This document shows, piece by piece, positions 35,593-45,122 of a stretch of 64,000 bases of DNA. The DNA lies in assembly GCF_000371925.1 (NCBI RefSeq), contig NZ_AQVE01000007.1, positions 1 through 64,000 on the forward strand. The letters run 5' to 3'. Made by a program: the position numbers and the translations under genes. How positions within the stretch are numbered: the first letter of the stretch is position 1; every line of letters starts with the position of its first letter. The notes beneath the pieces are model-generated. The model saw only the letters and a program-made list of their open reading frames with translations. It did not search any database and had not been told where the DNA came from. The stretch is from Thiolinea disciformis DSM 14473. GTDB taxonomy: Bacteria; Pseudomonadota; Gammaproteobacteria; Thiotrichales; Thiotrichaceae.

Positions 35593-36387
35593 TTATACAG
35601 CAACGGGTGCAGCAATCGCTGGGTGATAGTGATAATTTTTTAATTCAAAATCATCAAAGTGAAAATGATTAATATCTTTAATAGTAGGATTTAACTGCAT
35701 GTGTGGCAAGGGATAAGGGGTACGAGCTAGCTGCAAATCAGCTTGCTCTAAATGATTTAAATATAAATGTGCATCACCCAAAGTATGCACAAAATCCCCT
35801 AATTGTAAATCGGTAACTTGGGCAATCATCATAGTTAATAAAGCATACGAGGCTATATTAAAGGGTACGCCTAGAAAGATATCAGCGCTGCGCTGATAAA
35901 GCTGGCAAGAGAGTTTATTGTCAGCCACATAGAACTGGAAAAAAGCATGGCAAGGTGGCAAAGCCATTTTATCAATATCCGCCACATTCCATGCACTGAC
36001 GATAATCCGTCTAGAGTCAGGATTGTGTTTAAGTTGTTGAATAACTTGTTGGATTTGATCGATATGCTGACCATCAGGGGTCGGCCATGAGCGCCATTGC
36101 GCACCATAAACCGGCCCCAGTTGGCCTTGCTCATTCGCCCATTCATCCCAAATGCTTACGCCATGTTCTTTCAGATAGCGAATATTGGTATCACCTTTTA
36201 GAAACCACAGTAATTCATGAATAATCGAACGCAAATGAACACGTTTGGTGGTCACCAACGGAAAACCTTGGTTTAAATCAAAGCGCATCTGATAACCAAA
36301 GACAGATAAAGTCCCTGTGCCTGTGCGATCTGATTTTTCAAAACCGTTGTTGCGCACATGACGCATTAATTCAAGATAAGGCTGCAT
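35593..36387 (-). CDS. thyA: Thymidylate synthase
   Basis: A 264-residue cytoplasmic enzyme, the length of E. coli ThyA. It methylates dUMP to dTMP using methylenetetrahydrofolate. [20 protein letters not shown], the catalytic cysteine in [34 protein letters not shown] and [15 protein letters not shown] are all intact, and the C-terminus ends PVAV as expected for closure over the active site. It follows the small 70-residue gene by 14 bases. Confidence 0.97.
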   Translation of the reverse strand: MQPYLELMRHVRNNGFEKSDRTGTGTLSVFGYQMRFDLNQGFPLVTTKRVHLRSIIHELLWFLKGDTNIRYLKEHGVSIWDEWANEQGQLGPVYGAQWRSWPTPDGQHIDQIQQVIQQLKHNPDSRRIIVSAWNVADIDKMALPPCHAFFQFYVADNKLSCQLYQRSADIFLGVPFNIASYALLTMMIAQVTDLQLGDFVHTLGDAHLYLNHLEQADLQLARTPYPLPHMQLNPTIKDINHFHFDDFELKNYHYHPAIAAPVAV

Positions 36388-36401
36388 GAGTTGATACTTA
36401 A

Positions 36402-36614
36402 TTACGAGGCTTGTTGCGTAGTGCTTTGTCCTATTTGGATCGATTCACCCCGCTTTTTGCCAAATTTTAAAGTTTGCTTATGTGCTAAAGGCGTTTGATC
36501 TGCATTATCTGCATAAATCGTGTGTCCCTCGGTTTGGTGGTGCAAGGTAGCACGATAGCATAATGCTTGTTGTGCTTGCTGAGTAGCTTGATGTTGTTCT
36601 TGATGAGTTTGCAT
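36402..36614 (-). CDS. Small Gln/His-rich protein of unknown function
   Basis: A 70-residue reading frame opened by an ATG with AAGGA six bases upstream, which supports translation. The N-terminus is rich in Gln, His and Thr ([20 protein letters not shown]). A middle section with alternating strands ([18 protein letters not shown]) and a basic segment [14 protein letters not shown] follow. No signal peptide or membrane segment, and I recognise no family. It lies between nusB and thyA on the same strand, 14 bases before thyA. Confidence 0.55.
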   Translation of the reverse strand: MQTHQEQHQATQQAQQALCYRATLHHQTEGHTIYADNADQTPLAHKQTLKFGKKRGESIQIGQSTTQQAS

Positions 36615-36707
36615 ATCTATTCCTTATTGGTTTTTTGATCAAATAAATAACTACCCGCTACCGCTAAATAAATAGGTAGTTATTAAAGTATAAAGACAGG
36701 GAAAATA

Positions 36708-37205
36708 TTAGGTTTTAGTCACTGGACGACTGGCTTCAAATTCAGATTTACGGGTCTGACTGGCTACTTTGTCGAGTACCGCATTAACAAATTTGTGCGC
36801 TTCTTCGGCACCAAATTTCTTCGTGAGGTTGACCGCTTCGGTAACAACAATCTTGTAGGGAGTCTCGGGATGATTCAGCAATTCCGTCGTAGCGATCCGC
36901 ATCACTGCATGTTCAATCACATCCACTTGCGCTAATTTACGATCCAAATAGGGCGCAATGACCGCCTCTAACGACTCGGTATTTTCAATCGAAAAACGTA
37001 AGACTTGATGGAAAAAAGCCGCATCACTTTTACGAAAATCTGCTGCTAATTCAGGATCTTGCTGAAAGTTAAGATAAATATCTTGAAAGGAGTTGCCAGT
37101 GATGAGCCATTGGTAAGTACCAATCATCGCTAGGCGGCGAGCCACGCGGCGACGCGCAATAAATTGCTGCATTTCATTCGGGGCTTTATAGGATTTGGTG
37201 GACAT
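36708..37205 (-). CDS. nusB: Transcription antitermination factor NusB
   Basis: A 165-residue all-helical RNA-binding protein that, with NusE (S10), binds boxA of rRNA transcripts and prevents termination. The basic N-terminus (ARRRVARRLAMIGTYQWLIT), DKVDVIEHAV-type segment (here LAQVDVIEHAVMRIA), and VVTEAVNLTKKFGAEEAHKFVNAVLDKV (core EAVNLTKKFG) match the family. It follows ribH by 17 bases, the common ribBA-ribH-nusB order. Confidence 0.95.
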   Translation of the reverse strand: MSTKSYKAPNEMQQFIARRRVARRLAMIGTYQWLITGNSFQDIYLNFQQDPELAADFRKSDAAFFHQVLRFSIENTESLEAVIAPYLDRKLAQVDVIEHAVMRIATTELLNHPETPYKIVVTEAVNLTKKFGAEEAHKFVNAVLDKVASQTRKSEFEASRPVTKT

Positions 37206-37222
37206 GGAGTAATTTGTCTCGC

Positions 37223-37699
37223 TTAAGTGCGCAATTTGCCTAGCAAGGAAACCATTTCAATAGCACTAATAGCCGCTTCCGCGCCTTTATTGCCCGCTTT
37301 TGTACCAGCACGCTCAATCGCTTGCTCAATAGTATCGGTGGTTAAGACCCCGAAAATCACTGGAATATCATGGGCTAAAGCAATGGAAGACAAGCCTTTG
37401 GCTGCTTCACCGGCTACATAATCAAAATGCGGTGTGCTGCCACGAATCACCGCCCCTAAGGCAATTATCGCATCGTAATCGCCATTGACCGCCATAGACT
37501 GTGTCACTAAAGGCAATTCAAAAGCTCCCGGAACACGCACAATTTCAATATCGTCTAATTCCACGCCATGACGTTTTAAGGCATCAACCGCACCGGCGAC
37601 TAAGCTTTCAACAATAAAGCCATTAAAGCGCGCTGCTACAATGCCATAACGAGCCTTCTGGGGAACAAAATCGCCTTCAATCACTTTCACATTATTCAT
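37223..37699 (-). CDS. ribH: 6,7-dimethyl-8-ribityllumazine synthase
   Basis: A 158-residue enzyme that condenses the RibB product with the ribityl-aminouracil to form lumazine in riboflavin synthesis. Signatures include [47 protein letters not shown], and [24 protein letters not shown]. The catalytic histidine is in STPHFDYV. It is 10 bases downstream of ribBA. Confidence 0.96.
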   Translation of the reverse strand: MNNVKVIEGDFVPQKARYGIVAARFNGFIVESLVAGAVDALKRHGVELDDIEIVRVPGAFELPLVTQSMAVNGDYDAIIALGAVIRGSTPHFDYVAGEAAKGLSSIALAHDIPVIFGVLTTDTIEQAIERAGTKAGNKGAEAAISAIEMVSLLGKLRT

Positions 37700-37709
37700 T
37701 CACTTCCCC

Positions 37710-38816
37710 TTACTCTTGAATATAATTAACGACTTCCAAGCCAAAGCCCGCTATGCCTAAAAACTTTTTCGGCGCACTCATTACGCTCATGCGTTGTACA
37801 CCTAAATCCGCCAAAATCTGGGCGCCTATCCCATAAGTTTTTAACTCGGCAGGCGAAGAGGGTCTATTTTCTTGCACCGCGCTTTGAGTTTCAAATGCTT
37901 TTAACTGTTTTAACAAATCCGTTTGAGCATTTGGGCTACGTAAAATAACAATCACACCGGAGCCTTGTTGAGCAATCCGGCGCATGACATCGCGCAAAGG
38001 CCACCCACAGTGAGGTTCTTGCAAGGCTAATAAATCGCACAGCTCATTTTCTAAATGCACACGCACTAAGATCGGTTGCGTGCTATCAATTTGTCCATAC
38101 ACGAGGGCTAAGTGCACATCGTGACGGGCGTATTCTTGATAGGCGTATAAATGAAACGCACCAAACTCGGTTTGAATAGGACGATCCAACACGCGCTCCA
38201 CGGTTTTTTCATTTTGGACGCGATAACGAATCAAGTCTTCAATGCTACCCATTTTCAGTTTGTGCTGCTGAGCAAAAAGCTCTAAATCGGGACGGCGTGC
38301 CATCGTACCGTCTTGATTCATAATCTCCACAATTACCGCTGCTGGCTCAAACCCTGCTAAACGGGCAAAATCACAGCCTGCTTCGGTATGTCCCGCTCGC
38401 GTTAAAACGCCTCCGGGTTGTGCCATGACAGGAAAAATATGACCTGGTTGTGAAATATCACTGGGCAGCGCATTTGGTGCAACGGCGGTACGCACGGTAT
38501 GCGCACGGTCATAGGCCGAAATGCCTGTGGTAATACCTTCGGCAGCTTCAATCGAAAGTGTAAAATTTGTGGTCTGTTGCTCGTTAGTGCTGGATACCAT
38601 TAAGGGCAAATTTAATTGTTTACAGCGTTCGCGAGTTAAGGTTAAGCACACCAAGCCACGTGCTTCTTTAACCATGAAGTTAATATCTTCAGGGCGCACC
38701 AGCGAAGCGATCATCACTAAATCGCCTTCGTTCTCGCGATCTTCATCATCGACAATGATGACCATTTTGCCAGCGGCAAGGTCTTGGATAATCTCTTCAG
38801 TTGTATTGAATGCCAT
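37710..38816 (-). CDS. ribB: DHBP synthase with degenerate GTP cyclohydrolase II-like domain (RibBA)
   Basis: A ~368-residue cytoplasmic protein. Residues ~1-200 form 3,4-dihydroxy-2-butanone-4-phosphate synthase: VDDEDRENEGDLVMIAS, DRAHTVRTAV, QPGHIFPVMAQPGGVLTRAGHTEA (core AGHTEAGCDFARLAG). The C-terminal half aligns with GTP cyclohydrolase II, but the zinc-site region HSECxxGDxxxSxRCDCG is replaced by HLENELCDLLALQEPHCG. Two of three zinc cysteines and the active-site pattern are lost, so this domain is very probably inactive and a separate RibA should exist elsewhere. The ATG at 38816 matches the usual N-terminus (MAFNTTEEII); an upstream TTG would add six residues. Confidence 0.93.
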   Translation of the reverse strand: MAFNTTEEIIQDLAAGKMVIIVDDEDRENEGDLVMIASLVRPEDINFMVKEARGLVCLTLTRERCKQLNLPLMVSSTNEQQTTNFTLSIEAAEGITTGISAYDRAHTVRTAVAPNALPSDISQPGHIFPVMAQPGGVLTRAGHTEAGCDFARLAGFEPAAVIVEIMNQDGTMARRPDLELFAQQHKLKMGSIEDLIRYRVQNEKTVERVLDRPIQTEFGAFHLYAYQEYARHDVHLALVYGQIDSTQPILVRVHLENELCDLLALQEPHCGWPLRDVMRRIAQQGSGVIVILRSPNAQTDLLKQLKAFETQSAVQENRPSSPAELKTYGIGAQILADLGVQRMSVMSAPKKFLGIAGFGLEVVNYIQE

Positions 38817-38886
38817 AAGGGACGGATCAACCAATTTTGGGGTAGGCTATAATACGCAAAACTCAGAGCCTTGCCCAACAATTAAC

Positions 38887-39549
38887 TTAATCTTTGGGGA
38901 TATTTACGCAGCTCGGTGCCGTGTCAGGCGTTTTCACGCCAAGCTTAGGTCTTAGCAAGCGTAAAAGTAGGGCATTGAATAACAGGCTTAGACTAAACAG
39001 AACAAAAATCACGGATAAAAAATAATGCTTTGGCATCAAATACCACGAAATGTCCGTTTGGTCAGTACGCCATAAGTCATTAGCAAACAATAACGGGTGA
39101 AACACCTTCATCCAGAATACTCCGAACACAGGCACAATCAAGATCATGAGCAAGGCTAAGCCGAGTAACCAGCGCAAACTGAATTTTGCGTAGACGTGAT
39201 AGTCACGGAGGCGTCGGGATGTTGCTAAGTCGAGCGCGAAAATCACGCTGATCAAGCCGAAAGCCAGTAAAGCCCAATCGTACATGCTACGCACTTCGAG
39301 CATATGTTGTGTCTCTTTAGCTGACCATGGTGGGTTTAAGCTAGGGCGTTGGTGGCGGAAAAACGCGCTGAGTTCACGGGGGGTTTTGTCGAGCGTGGCA
39401 GCATCTAAATAGGTACAGCGAATGTTCCAATGACAATAAATCCAGTAGGAGTAGGGGGTATATACCACTAAAGCGAGCGGTAAATAAAACAGCCACAGTA
39501 ACATTAACACGGGAAAGAATGCACGCTTGATGCGCTGTAAAAATATCAT
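38887..39549 (-). CDS. DUF1461 (TIGR01906-type) integral membrane protein
   Basis: A 220-residue membrane protein with four or so helices. The family pattern is recognisable in SMYDWALLAFGLISVIFALD and the loop FWMKVFHPLLFANDLWRTDQ, followed by DISWYLMPKHYF. Two cysteines lie in the N-terminal periplasmic loop (YWIYCHWNIRCTYL). Function unknown. It lies between recJ and ribBA on the same strand; 104 bases without a recognisable feature separate it from the recJ stop. Confidence 0.7.
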   Translation of the reverse strand: MIFLQRIKRAFFPVLMLLWLFYLPLALVVYTPYSYWIYCHWNIRCTYLDAATLDKTPRELSAFFRHQRPSLNPPWSAKETQHMLEVRSMYDWALLAFGLISVIFALDLATSRRLRDYHVYAKFSLRWLLGLALLMILIVPVFGVFWMKVFHPLLFANDLWRTDQTDISWYLMPKHYFLSVIFVLFSLSLLFNALLLRLLRPKLGVKTPDTAPSCVNIPKD

Positions 39550-39653
39550 AGCTGATTTAATCCTTGCTCAGTCGGGAGTCCCTTCACGGCTGCGGAGTAT
39601 CCTAGTCATGCCTTGCGCAGACTATAGCGCCGTCTGGGAGAGCTTGCCATGAT

Positions 39654-41384
39654 TTAGCTAATTACATGCTCAACTAATAATTGTAAACTTTTTTGTCCCC
39701 GAAATTCATTAACACTTAATTTGTAAACCAATCGCACGCTTGAACCTACCGGAGGCCACTCATCAAAATGTGCAAAAAAGTCCATAGCAATCAAAGTCTG
39801 ACGCAAGCGTATCCCTAAGGGCATTAACTCCATTTTTAGGTGCAAATCCTTGAGTATGGTTTGGCGCATAATCTGAAATTCACCCTCAAATTGAGGTTCA
39901 GGAAACCATTGTCCCCAAGGTGCTAGATCGCGCAATCGCTCGGCATTGATTAAATTAAATTCATCCGCTGCCAGCATGCCATCGGTGAAGATAGTTTCTT
40001 GAAAAGTATCTGGTCTGAGCTGGCGTTCGACAGCTTGTGTGATTGCCGCACTGAAGGTATCTAAAGACTCTGCTTTTAAGGTCAAACCCGCCGCCATAGC
40101 ATGACCGCCAAAACGCAGAATGAGCCCCGGATGTTGGGAGGCGACCTCATCAATTAAATCGCGCAAATGCAAGCCTTCAATACAGCGTCCCGAGCCTTTG
40201 ACTAATCCATCTTCGCTATTAGCAAATACTAGGGTTGGGCGGTAATAACGATCCTTGAGGCGTGAAGCGAGAATGCCAATTACGCCTTCGTGCCAGTCAG
40301 GATGATGAATACACATAATAGGAGGCAGGGTTTTGTGGCGGCGCTCGAGACCTAATGACTGCATAATGGTTTCAGCGTCATCTTTCATATCCGCTTCAAT
40401 ACGCTTGCGTTCATTATTGAGCGCATTGAGTTGTGCCGCCAAGCGCCGAGCTTCCTCCATGTCATCCGTCAAGAGACAACGAATACCCACCGACATATCC
40501 GCCAAGCGCCCCGCCGCATTCAGACGTGGGCCGCAAGCAAAACCAAAATCACTACTCACGACACGCTGGGTTGAGCGTCCTGCCACTTCTAATAAAGCGA
40601 CAAGACCGGCTTTGCCACGGTTTGAGCGAATACAACGCAAGCCTTGTTCCACCAAAATACGATTATTGGCATCCAGTGGCACGACATCGGCCACAGTGCC
40701 CAACGCCACTAAATCTAATAAACTGGTGAGATTGGGCTCAGGCAGATCATGTGCTTTGAAGTAGCCGCGATTGATCAGCTCTTGGCGTAGCGCCAGCATG
40801 ACATAAAATACCACGCCTACTCCGGCCAAATGCTTAGATGGAAAGCCGTCATCAGGGTGATTCGGATTGACCATCACGTCACTATTAGGTAATTTTTGCC
40901 CCGGTAGATGATGATCAGTAATCAAGGTTTTATAGCCCAAAGCCCGTGCTGCTTCTACACCCTCAATACTGGACACGCCATTATCGACCGTCATTAGCAA
41001 CTGCGGTTGGTAGGCTTTAGCTAACTCGACAATTTCTGGTGTTAGGCCATAACCATATTTAAAACGATCAGGTACGAGAAAATGGGCATCGTGCCCCATC
41101 ATACGCAAGGCACGAATAGTCACCGCCGTAGCCGTTGCGCCATCCGCATCATAATCACCCACAATTAAGATAGTTTGCTTGGCTTCAATCGTATCGGCCA
41201 GTAAACGCGCTGCCTCCAAGACGCCCCGCAAACTACGCACCGGTTGCAATTGTTTTAAAGCATATTGCAAGTCATCCGCATGAAAAATGCCACGCGCTGC
41301 CAAGACACGCTGAATCAGCGCTGATTCTGGCAGCGTAGTAAGTTCGGCGAAATTATCGGGCAAGGGGCGAGTTTGTATGTGCAT
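39654..41384 (-). CDS. recJ: Single-stranded-DNA-specific exonuclease RecJ
   Basis: A 576-residue cytoplasmic 5'-3' exonuclease acting in recombination and mismatch repair. DHH-superfamily metal motifs are present: TILIVGDYDADGATATAV, LMTVDNGVSS, TLITDHHLPG, MVNPNHPDDGF. The DHHA1 domain includes SGRCIEGLHLRDLIDEVA and LRFGGHAMAAGLTL. The C-terminal OB-type domain is complete (LVYKLSVNEFRGQKSLQLLV). The length matches E. coli RecJ. Confidence 0.96.
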   Translation of the reverse strand: MHIQTRPLPDNFAELTTLPESALIQRVLAARGIFHADDLQYALKQLQPVRSLRGVLEAARLLADTIEAKQTILIVGDYDADGATATAVTIRALRMMGHDAHFLVPDRFKYGYGLTPEIVELAKAYQPQLLMTVDNGVSSIEGVEAARALGYKTLITDHHLPGQKLPNSDVMVNPNHPDDGFPSKHLAGVGVVFYVMLALRQELINRGYFKAHDLPEPNLTSLLDLVALGTVADVVPLDANNRILVEQGLRCIRSNRGKAGLVALLEVAGRSTQRVVSSDFGFACGPRLNAAGRLADMSVGIRCLLTDDMEEARRLAAQLNALNNERKRIEADMKDDAETIMQSLGLERRHKTLPPIMCIHHPDWHEGVIGILASRLKDRYYRPTLVFANSEDGLVKGSGRCIEGLHLRDLIDEVASQHPGLILRFGGHAMAAGLTLKAESLDTFSAAITQAVERQLRPDTFQETIFTDGMLAADEFNLINAERLRDLAPWGQWFPEPQFEGEFQIMRQTILKDLHLKMELMPLGIRLRQTLIAMDFFAHFDEWPPVGSSVRLVYKLSVNEFRGQKSLQLLVEHVIS

Positions 41385-41515
41385 TCAACAGCGCTGTCAA
41401 CGTTTAAAGAGTCAACCAGTATACTGCTAAAGTGTTCAGGGTGTCATACTAGGCAGTTCATAGCGCTTCCTCTATTATCGACGCTATGGACTTTTCTTAT
41501 AGCGAAGGAGCGGTT

Positions 41516-41785
41516 ATGTTCCCCACGGTGCAAACGATTTTGATTGGCTTAGCGGTATTAGGTGCTTTTGTTTTTCTAGGGCGCGGTACGGCGGGGCATA
41601 AAGGTATTCGTAATGCTATTTTTATTTTTTTCCCTATCTGGTTGGCTTACTGCATTTATCATTTAACGGTTGGTCTACAACACGGCTATTCCTTACAAAG
41701 TGAATTGCCTTTTTTGGCGCTAAATTTTGGGCTACCGGCTTTGCTTGGATTGTGGGTTTTAAAAAAAGGTATCAGCTACCTGTGA
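41516..41785 (+). CDS. Small integral membrane protein, unknown
   Basis: An 89-residue protein. The ATG at 41516 follows AAGGAG with 5-base spacing, better supported than the in-frame ATG 30 bases earlier. It has three hydrophobic segments: ILIGLAVLGAFVFLG, AIFIFFPIWLAYCIYHLTVG and FLALNFGLPALLGLWVL. I do not recognise the family. Divergent from recJ and 55 bases before the AEC transporter gene, with which it may be cotranscribed. Confidence 0.65.
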   Translation: MFPTVQTILIGLAVLGAFVFLGRGTAGHKGIRNAIFIFFPIWLAYCIYHLTVGLQHGYSLQSELPFLALNFGLPALLGLWVLKKGISYL

Positions 41786-41840
41786 TGACAGCACTAAGAA
41801 CCGCCCTATGTTAAAGTGGCTGATTTTGGGTTAATGGCTC

Positions 41841-42749
41841 ATGGCTATTATTCTGGGTGCAGTTTTTCCGGTTTTCGCTTTGTTATTATTGGGTTATTGG
41901 GCACATCGTAGCGAGTTTCTGAATGATGCGTTCTGGGGGCAGGCTGAAAAAGCTACTTATTATGTGTTGTTTCCTTGCCTCTTAGTCTCGCAATTGGTGC
42001 AAGCTAAATTGGAGTGGCATAACACCTTGCCTCTGATGCTGGGTGCGTGTTTATTGCCGATAGTGGCGTCTCTGCTTAGCCTATCTTTTAAACCCTTATT
42101 GCGGCTCAATGCGCCTGATTTGACCTCCTTTTTTCAAGCGTCTGTACGCTTCAATACCTACATAGGTTTAGCGCTAGCTGCTGTATTACCTAAACCTGCT
42201 TTGACTTATGCAGCGGTGGTCTTTGCGGTGATGATTCCGGTAATTAATGTGCTGTGTATCTTAGTTTTTGCTGTATTTATCCAAGGTATGATTCACCCGA
42301 TAGCCATTGCACGTTCGTTGGCAAAAAATCCCTTAATTCTGGGCTGTATGATCGGCATTTTTTTAAATGTATTGCCGTGGAGTTTACCCAGCCCTTTGTT
42401 AGATTTATTAGCAAAACTGGGGCACATGGGTTTGCCTTTAGGCTTATTGGCCGTAGGCGCTGGTTTGCAATTTCAGGGTTTGCGCCAAACGGGAACTGCT
42501 TTTGCGCTGAGCGCTATGCTAAAGCTAAGTCTTATGCCTTTGATAGCGACTGCGTTGGCCTATCTATTAGGACTAAACGCGCTAGCGAGTAGTGTATTGA
42601 TCTTATTTTCAGCCTTGCCGACTGCGTCCTCCAGTTATATTTTGGCACGCCAATTGGGTGGCAATGCACCCCTGATGGCAGCCATGATCACGGGACAAAC
42701 CGTATTGTCGATGATGAGTTTGCCCTTGATTCTCCTATGGATTTCTTAA
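41841..42749 (+). CDS. AEC-family (auxin efflux carrier-like) transporter
   Basis: A 302-residue inner-membrane protein with ten predicted helices in two halves. Typical AEC features are FPVFALLLLGYWAHRSEFL at the N-terminus, FNTYIGLALAAVLP, NPLILGCMIGIFLNVLPWSL and the C-terminal ALPTASSSYILARQLGGNA. Bacterial members export organic acids such as malate or malonate; the substrate here is unknown. Confidence 0.88.
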   Translation: MAIILGAVFPVFALLLLGYWAHRSEFLNDAFWGQAEKATYYVLFPCLLVSQLVQAKLEWHNTLPLMLGACLLPIVASLLSLSFKPLLRLNAPDLTSFFQASVRFNTYIGLALAAVLPKPALTYAAVVFAVMIPVINVLCILVFAVFIQGMIHPIAIARSLAKNPLILGCMIGIFLNVLPWSLPSPLLDLLAKLGHMGLPLGLLAVGAGLQFQGLRQTGTAFALSAMLKLSLMPLIATALAYLLGLNALASSVLILFSALPTASSSYILARQLGGNAPLMAAMITGQTVLSMMSLPLILLWIS

Positions 42750-42844
42750 AATTATGCCAGCCTTGCGGAATAGTGATGTATTGACCGACATTTCGTATTA
42801 TGATTCGTCTCTTTTCTTTATGAACCCTTAATCAGGAGTTTAGT

Positions 42845-44545
42845 GTGGAACTAACCGGTGCCGAGATATTCGTCGAGTGTCTGAAGGCAGAAGGGGTTGA
42901 TACCATCTTCGGCTATCCGGGTGGTGCGGTGTTATACATTTATGACGCGCTCTACAAAGAAGCCGAGCATGTCAACCATATTCTGGTCCGACACGAACAG
43001 GCCGCAGTACATGCTGCCGAAGGCTATGCAAAATCAACCAATAAGCCCGGCGTGGCGCTGGTGACTTCAGGTCCTGGTGCTACCAATGCGGTGACGGGAA
43101 TTGCAGACGCCTATATGGATTCGGTGCCTTTAGTGGTATTCACCGGACAAGTGCCACGTCATTTGATTGGAAATGATGCTTTCCAAGAGGTTGATATTGT
43201 TGGGATTACGCGGCCTTGTGTAAAACACAATTTCTTAGTGACCGATGTTAACGATTTAGCAAACACCATTAAGAAAGCGTTTTACATCGCCAGTACAGGC
43301 CGCCCCGGCCCGGTATTAGTCGATATTCCTAAGGATATCACCACGGCGAAATGTGAGTTCTCGTACCCAGAGACCATTCACATTCGTTCGTATAATCCTA
43401 CCGTCAAAGGAAATAAGCGTCAGATTCGCCGCGCTATCGACCTAATGCTCGAAGCTAAGCGTCCTGTGCTTTATACCGGCGGTGGCGTAATTTTAGCGAA
43501 TGGTGCTCCCGCTTTATTAACCGAATTTACACGTGAAATCGGCTTTCCCATTACCAATACTTTGATGGGTTTGGGGGCTTATCCTGCTACTGATAAGCAA
43601 TTTATCGGCATGTTAGGGATGCATGGCACATATGAAGCCAATACGGCGATGCATGAATCCGATTTGATTATTGCCATTGGAGCGCGCTTTGATGACCGTG
43701 TTACGGGCAAGATCGAAAAATTCTGCCCTTATGCTAAGGTCATTCATGTTGATATTGATCCTGCGTCCATTTCGAAAAACATTAAGGTTGATGTGCCGAT
43801 TGTGGGCGATGTGAAGCATGTCTTGCAGGATTTATTAGAAGAGTTGCGTAGTCGCACGGAGCGGCCTGAACCCGCTGCTTTGAAACTGTGGTGGGATCAG
43901 ATCAATGAATGGCGTAAAACAGATTGTTTGAAGTACGAGCAAGACGACCAAGAAATTCGTGCGCAATATGTTATTGAAAAGTTGTGGGAAGTAACTGGTG
44001 GTGAGGCTTATGTTTGTTCTGACGTGGGTCAGCATCAAATGTGGGCCGCCCAGTTCTACCAGTTTGATAAACCGAATCGCTGGATTAATTCGGGTGGGCT
44101 AGGCACCATGGGCTTTGGTTTGCCTTCAGCCATGGGCGTACAAATCGCTCATCCTGATGCAACAGTAGCTTGTGTAACGGGTGACGGCAGTATTCAGATG
44201 AATATTCAAGAACTGTCCACCTGTATGCAATATCAATTACCCATCAAGATTATTACCCTGAATAATGGTTATTTGGGCATGGTGCGGCAATGGCAAGAGT
44301 TTTTCTACGAACGACGTTATGCGATGTCTTACATGGATGCTTTGCCAGACTTCGTGAAATTGGCTGAAGCGTATGGTCATGTGGGGATGCGCATTCAAAA
44401 GCCTTCGGATGTGGAGGGTGCATTGAAAGAAGCGATGGCCATGAAAAACCGTCTGGTGTTTATGGATTTTATTACCAAGCGCGAGGCGAATGTTTATCCC
44501 ATGGTTCCTGCCAATGCAGGCCACAATGAAATGATACTGGTGTAA
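42845..44545 (+). CDS. ilvB: Acetolactate synthase large subunit
   Basis: A 566-residue thiamine-diphosphate enzyme that makes 2-acetolactate or 2-aceto-2-hydroxybutyrate, the first shared step of valine, leucine and isoleucine synthesis. The GTG start is preceded by AGGAG at 6 bases. Signatures are TIFGYPGGAVLYIYDALY, the catalytic glutamate in ILVRHEQAAVHAAEGYA, VALVTSGPGATNAVTG, FAD-region ALITGGGV-like segment (VLYTGGGVILANG), and TPP motif CVTGDGSIQMN with IITLNNGYLGMVRQWQ. The length matches IlvI/IlvB. The next gene is its regulatory subunit, 3 bases downstream. Confidence 0.96.
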   Translation: MELTGAEIFVECLKAEGVDTIFGYPGGAVLYIYDALYKEAEHVNHILVRHEQAAVHAAEGYAKSTNKPGVALVTSGPGATNAVTGIADAYMDSVPLVVFTGQVPRHLIGNDAFQEVDIVGITRPCVKHNFLVTDVNDLANTIKKAFYIASTGRPGPVLVDIPKDITTAKCEFSYPETIHIRSYNPTVKGNKRQIRRAIDLMLEAKRPVLYTGGGVILANGAPALLTEFTREIGFPITNTLMGLGAYPATDKQFIGMLGMHGTYEANTAMHESDLIIAIGARFDDRVTGKIEKFCPYAKVIHVDIDPASISKNIKVDVPIVGDVKHVLQDLLEELRSRTERPEPAALKLWWDQINEWRKTDCLKYEQDDQEIRAQYVIEKLWEVTGGEAYVCSDVGQHQMWAAQFYQFDKPNRWINSGGLGTMGFGLPSAMGVQIAHPDATVACVTGDGSIQMNIQELSTCMQYQLPIKIITLNNGYLGMVRQWQEFFYERRYAMSYMDALPDFVKLAEAYGHVGMRIQKPSDVEGALKEAMAMKNRLVFMDFITKREANVYPMVPANAGHNEMILV

Positions 44546-44548
44546 GCC

Positions 44549-45064
44549 ATGAGTACAGTAAAACGGCATGTTATTTCCATTTTGATGGAAAATGAAGCAG
44601 GTGCGCTGTCACGGGTTTCTGGTTTATTTTCAGCGCGTGGCTACAATATTGAATCGCTTACCGTAGCGCCTACCGAAGACAATACCTTGTCGCGCTTAAC
44701 CTTGGTGACGATTGGGAATGACGATATTGTCGAGCAAATCATGAAACAACTGCATAAGTTGGTCGATGTGGTGAAGTTGATGGATTTAGATCAATATTCA
44801 CACATTGAACGTGAAATGATGCTGGTCAAGGTTGATGTTCATAAGCAAGGTTCGTGCGATCAGGTAAAGCGCTTAGCAGATATTTTCCGTGCACGTATCA
44901 TTGATGTCAGTGATAAAACTTATACAATTGAAGTCACAGGGAGTCGTTCCAAGTTAGATGGCTTCTTACAAGCTTTAAGTGAAGCTCGGATTATAGAAGT
45001 GGTGCGCTCAGGCAGCATGGGTATCGCTCGTGGTACGGCATCGCTCAGCTCGCCGGGAAAATAA
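44549..45064 (+). CDS. ilvH: Acetolactate synthase small (regulatory) subunit
   Basis: A 171-residue regulatory subunit with an N-terminal ACT domain (HVISILMENEAGALSRVSGL, FSARGYNIESLTVAPTED) and a C-terminal domain (LVKVDVHKQGSCDQVKRLAD; IIDVSDKTYTIEVTG). It confers valine feedback inhibition on the large subunit. The length (IlvH/IlvN long type) and order fit the biosynthetic enzyme. A stem-loop terminator follows 30 bases after the stop. Confidence 0.96.
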   Translation: MSTVKRHVISILMENEAGALSRVSGLFSARGYNIESLTVAPTEDNTLSRLTLVTIGNDDIVEQIMKQLHKLVDVVKLMDLDQYSHIEREMMLVKVDVHKQGSCDQVKRLADIFRARIIDVSDKTYTIEVTGSRSKLDGFLQALSEARIIEVVRSGSMGIARGTASLSSPGK

Positions 45065-45094
45065 TTTTCCGCAATCATCTTGCATAGACGCACA

Positions 45095-45116
45095 AACGGC
45101 AGCTTAGGCTGCCGTT
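45095..45116. terminator. Intrinsic terminator after ilvH, probably bidirectional
   Basis: AACGGCAGC and GCTGCCGTT form a perfect 9-bp GC-rich stem with a TTAG loop, followed on the plus strand by TGTTGTGTT. It ends ilvBH and, from the other side, the second transcription unit of polysaccharide locus B, whose last gene stops at 45123. Confidence 0.75.
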
Positions 45117-45122
45117 GTTGTG

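Noticed and set aside
39550-39653. Possible small RNA or tRNA between the DUF1461 gene and recJ
   Set aside because: No cloverleaf, T-loop motif or strong hairpin with T tract could be found.
42750-42844. Possible leader-peptide attenuator before ilvB
   Set aside because: The gap is only 95 bases, and I found no branched-chain-codon-rich leader peptide or terminator/antiterminator pair.
44237-44569. Open frame on the minus strand inside ilvB
   Set aside because: Composition (His/Ile-rich) is that of a reversed gene; no ribosome site or family signal, and ilvB is intact across it.
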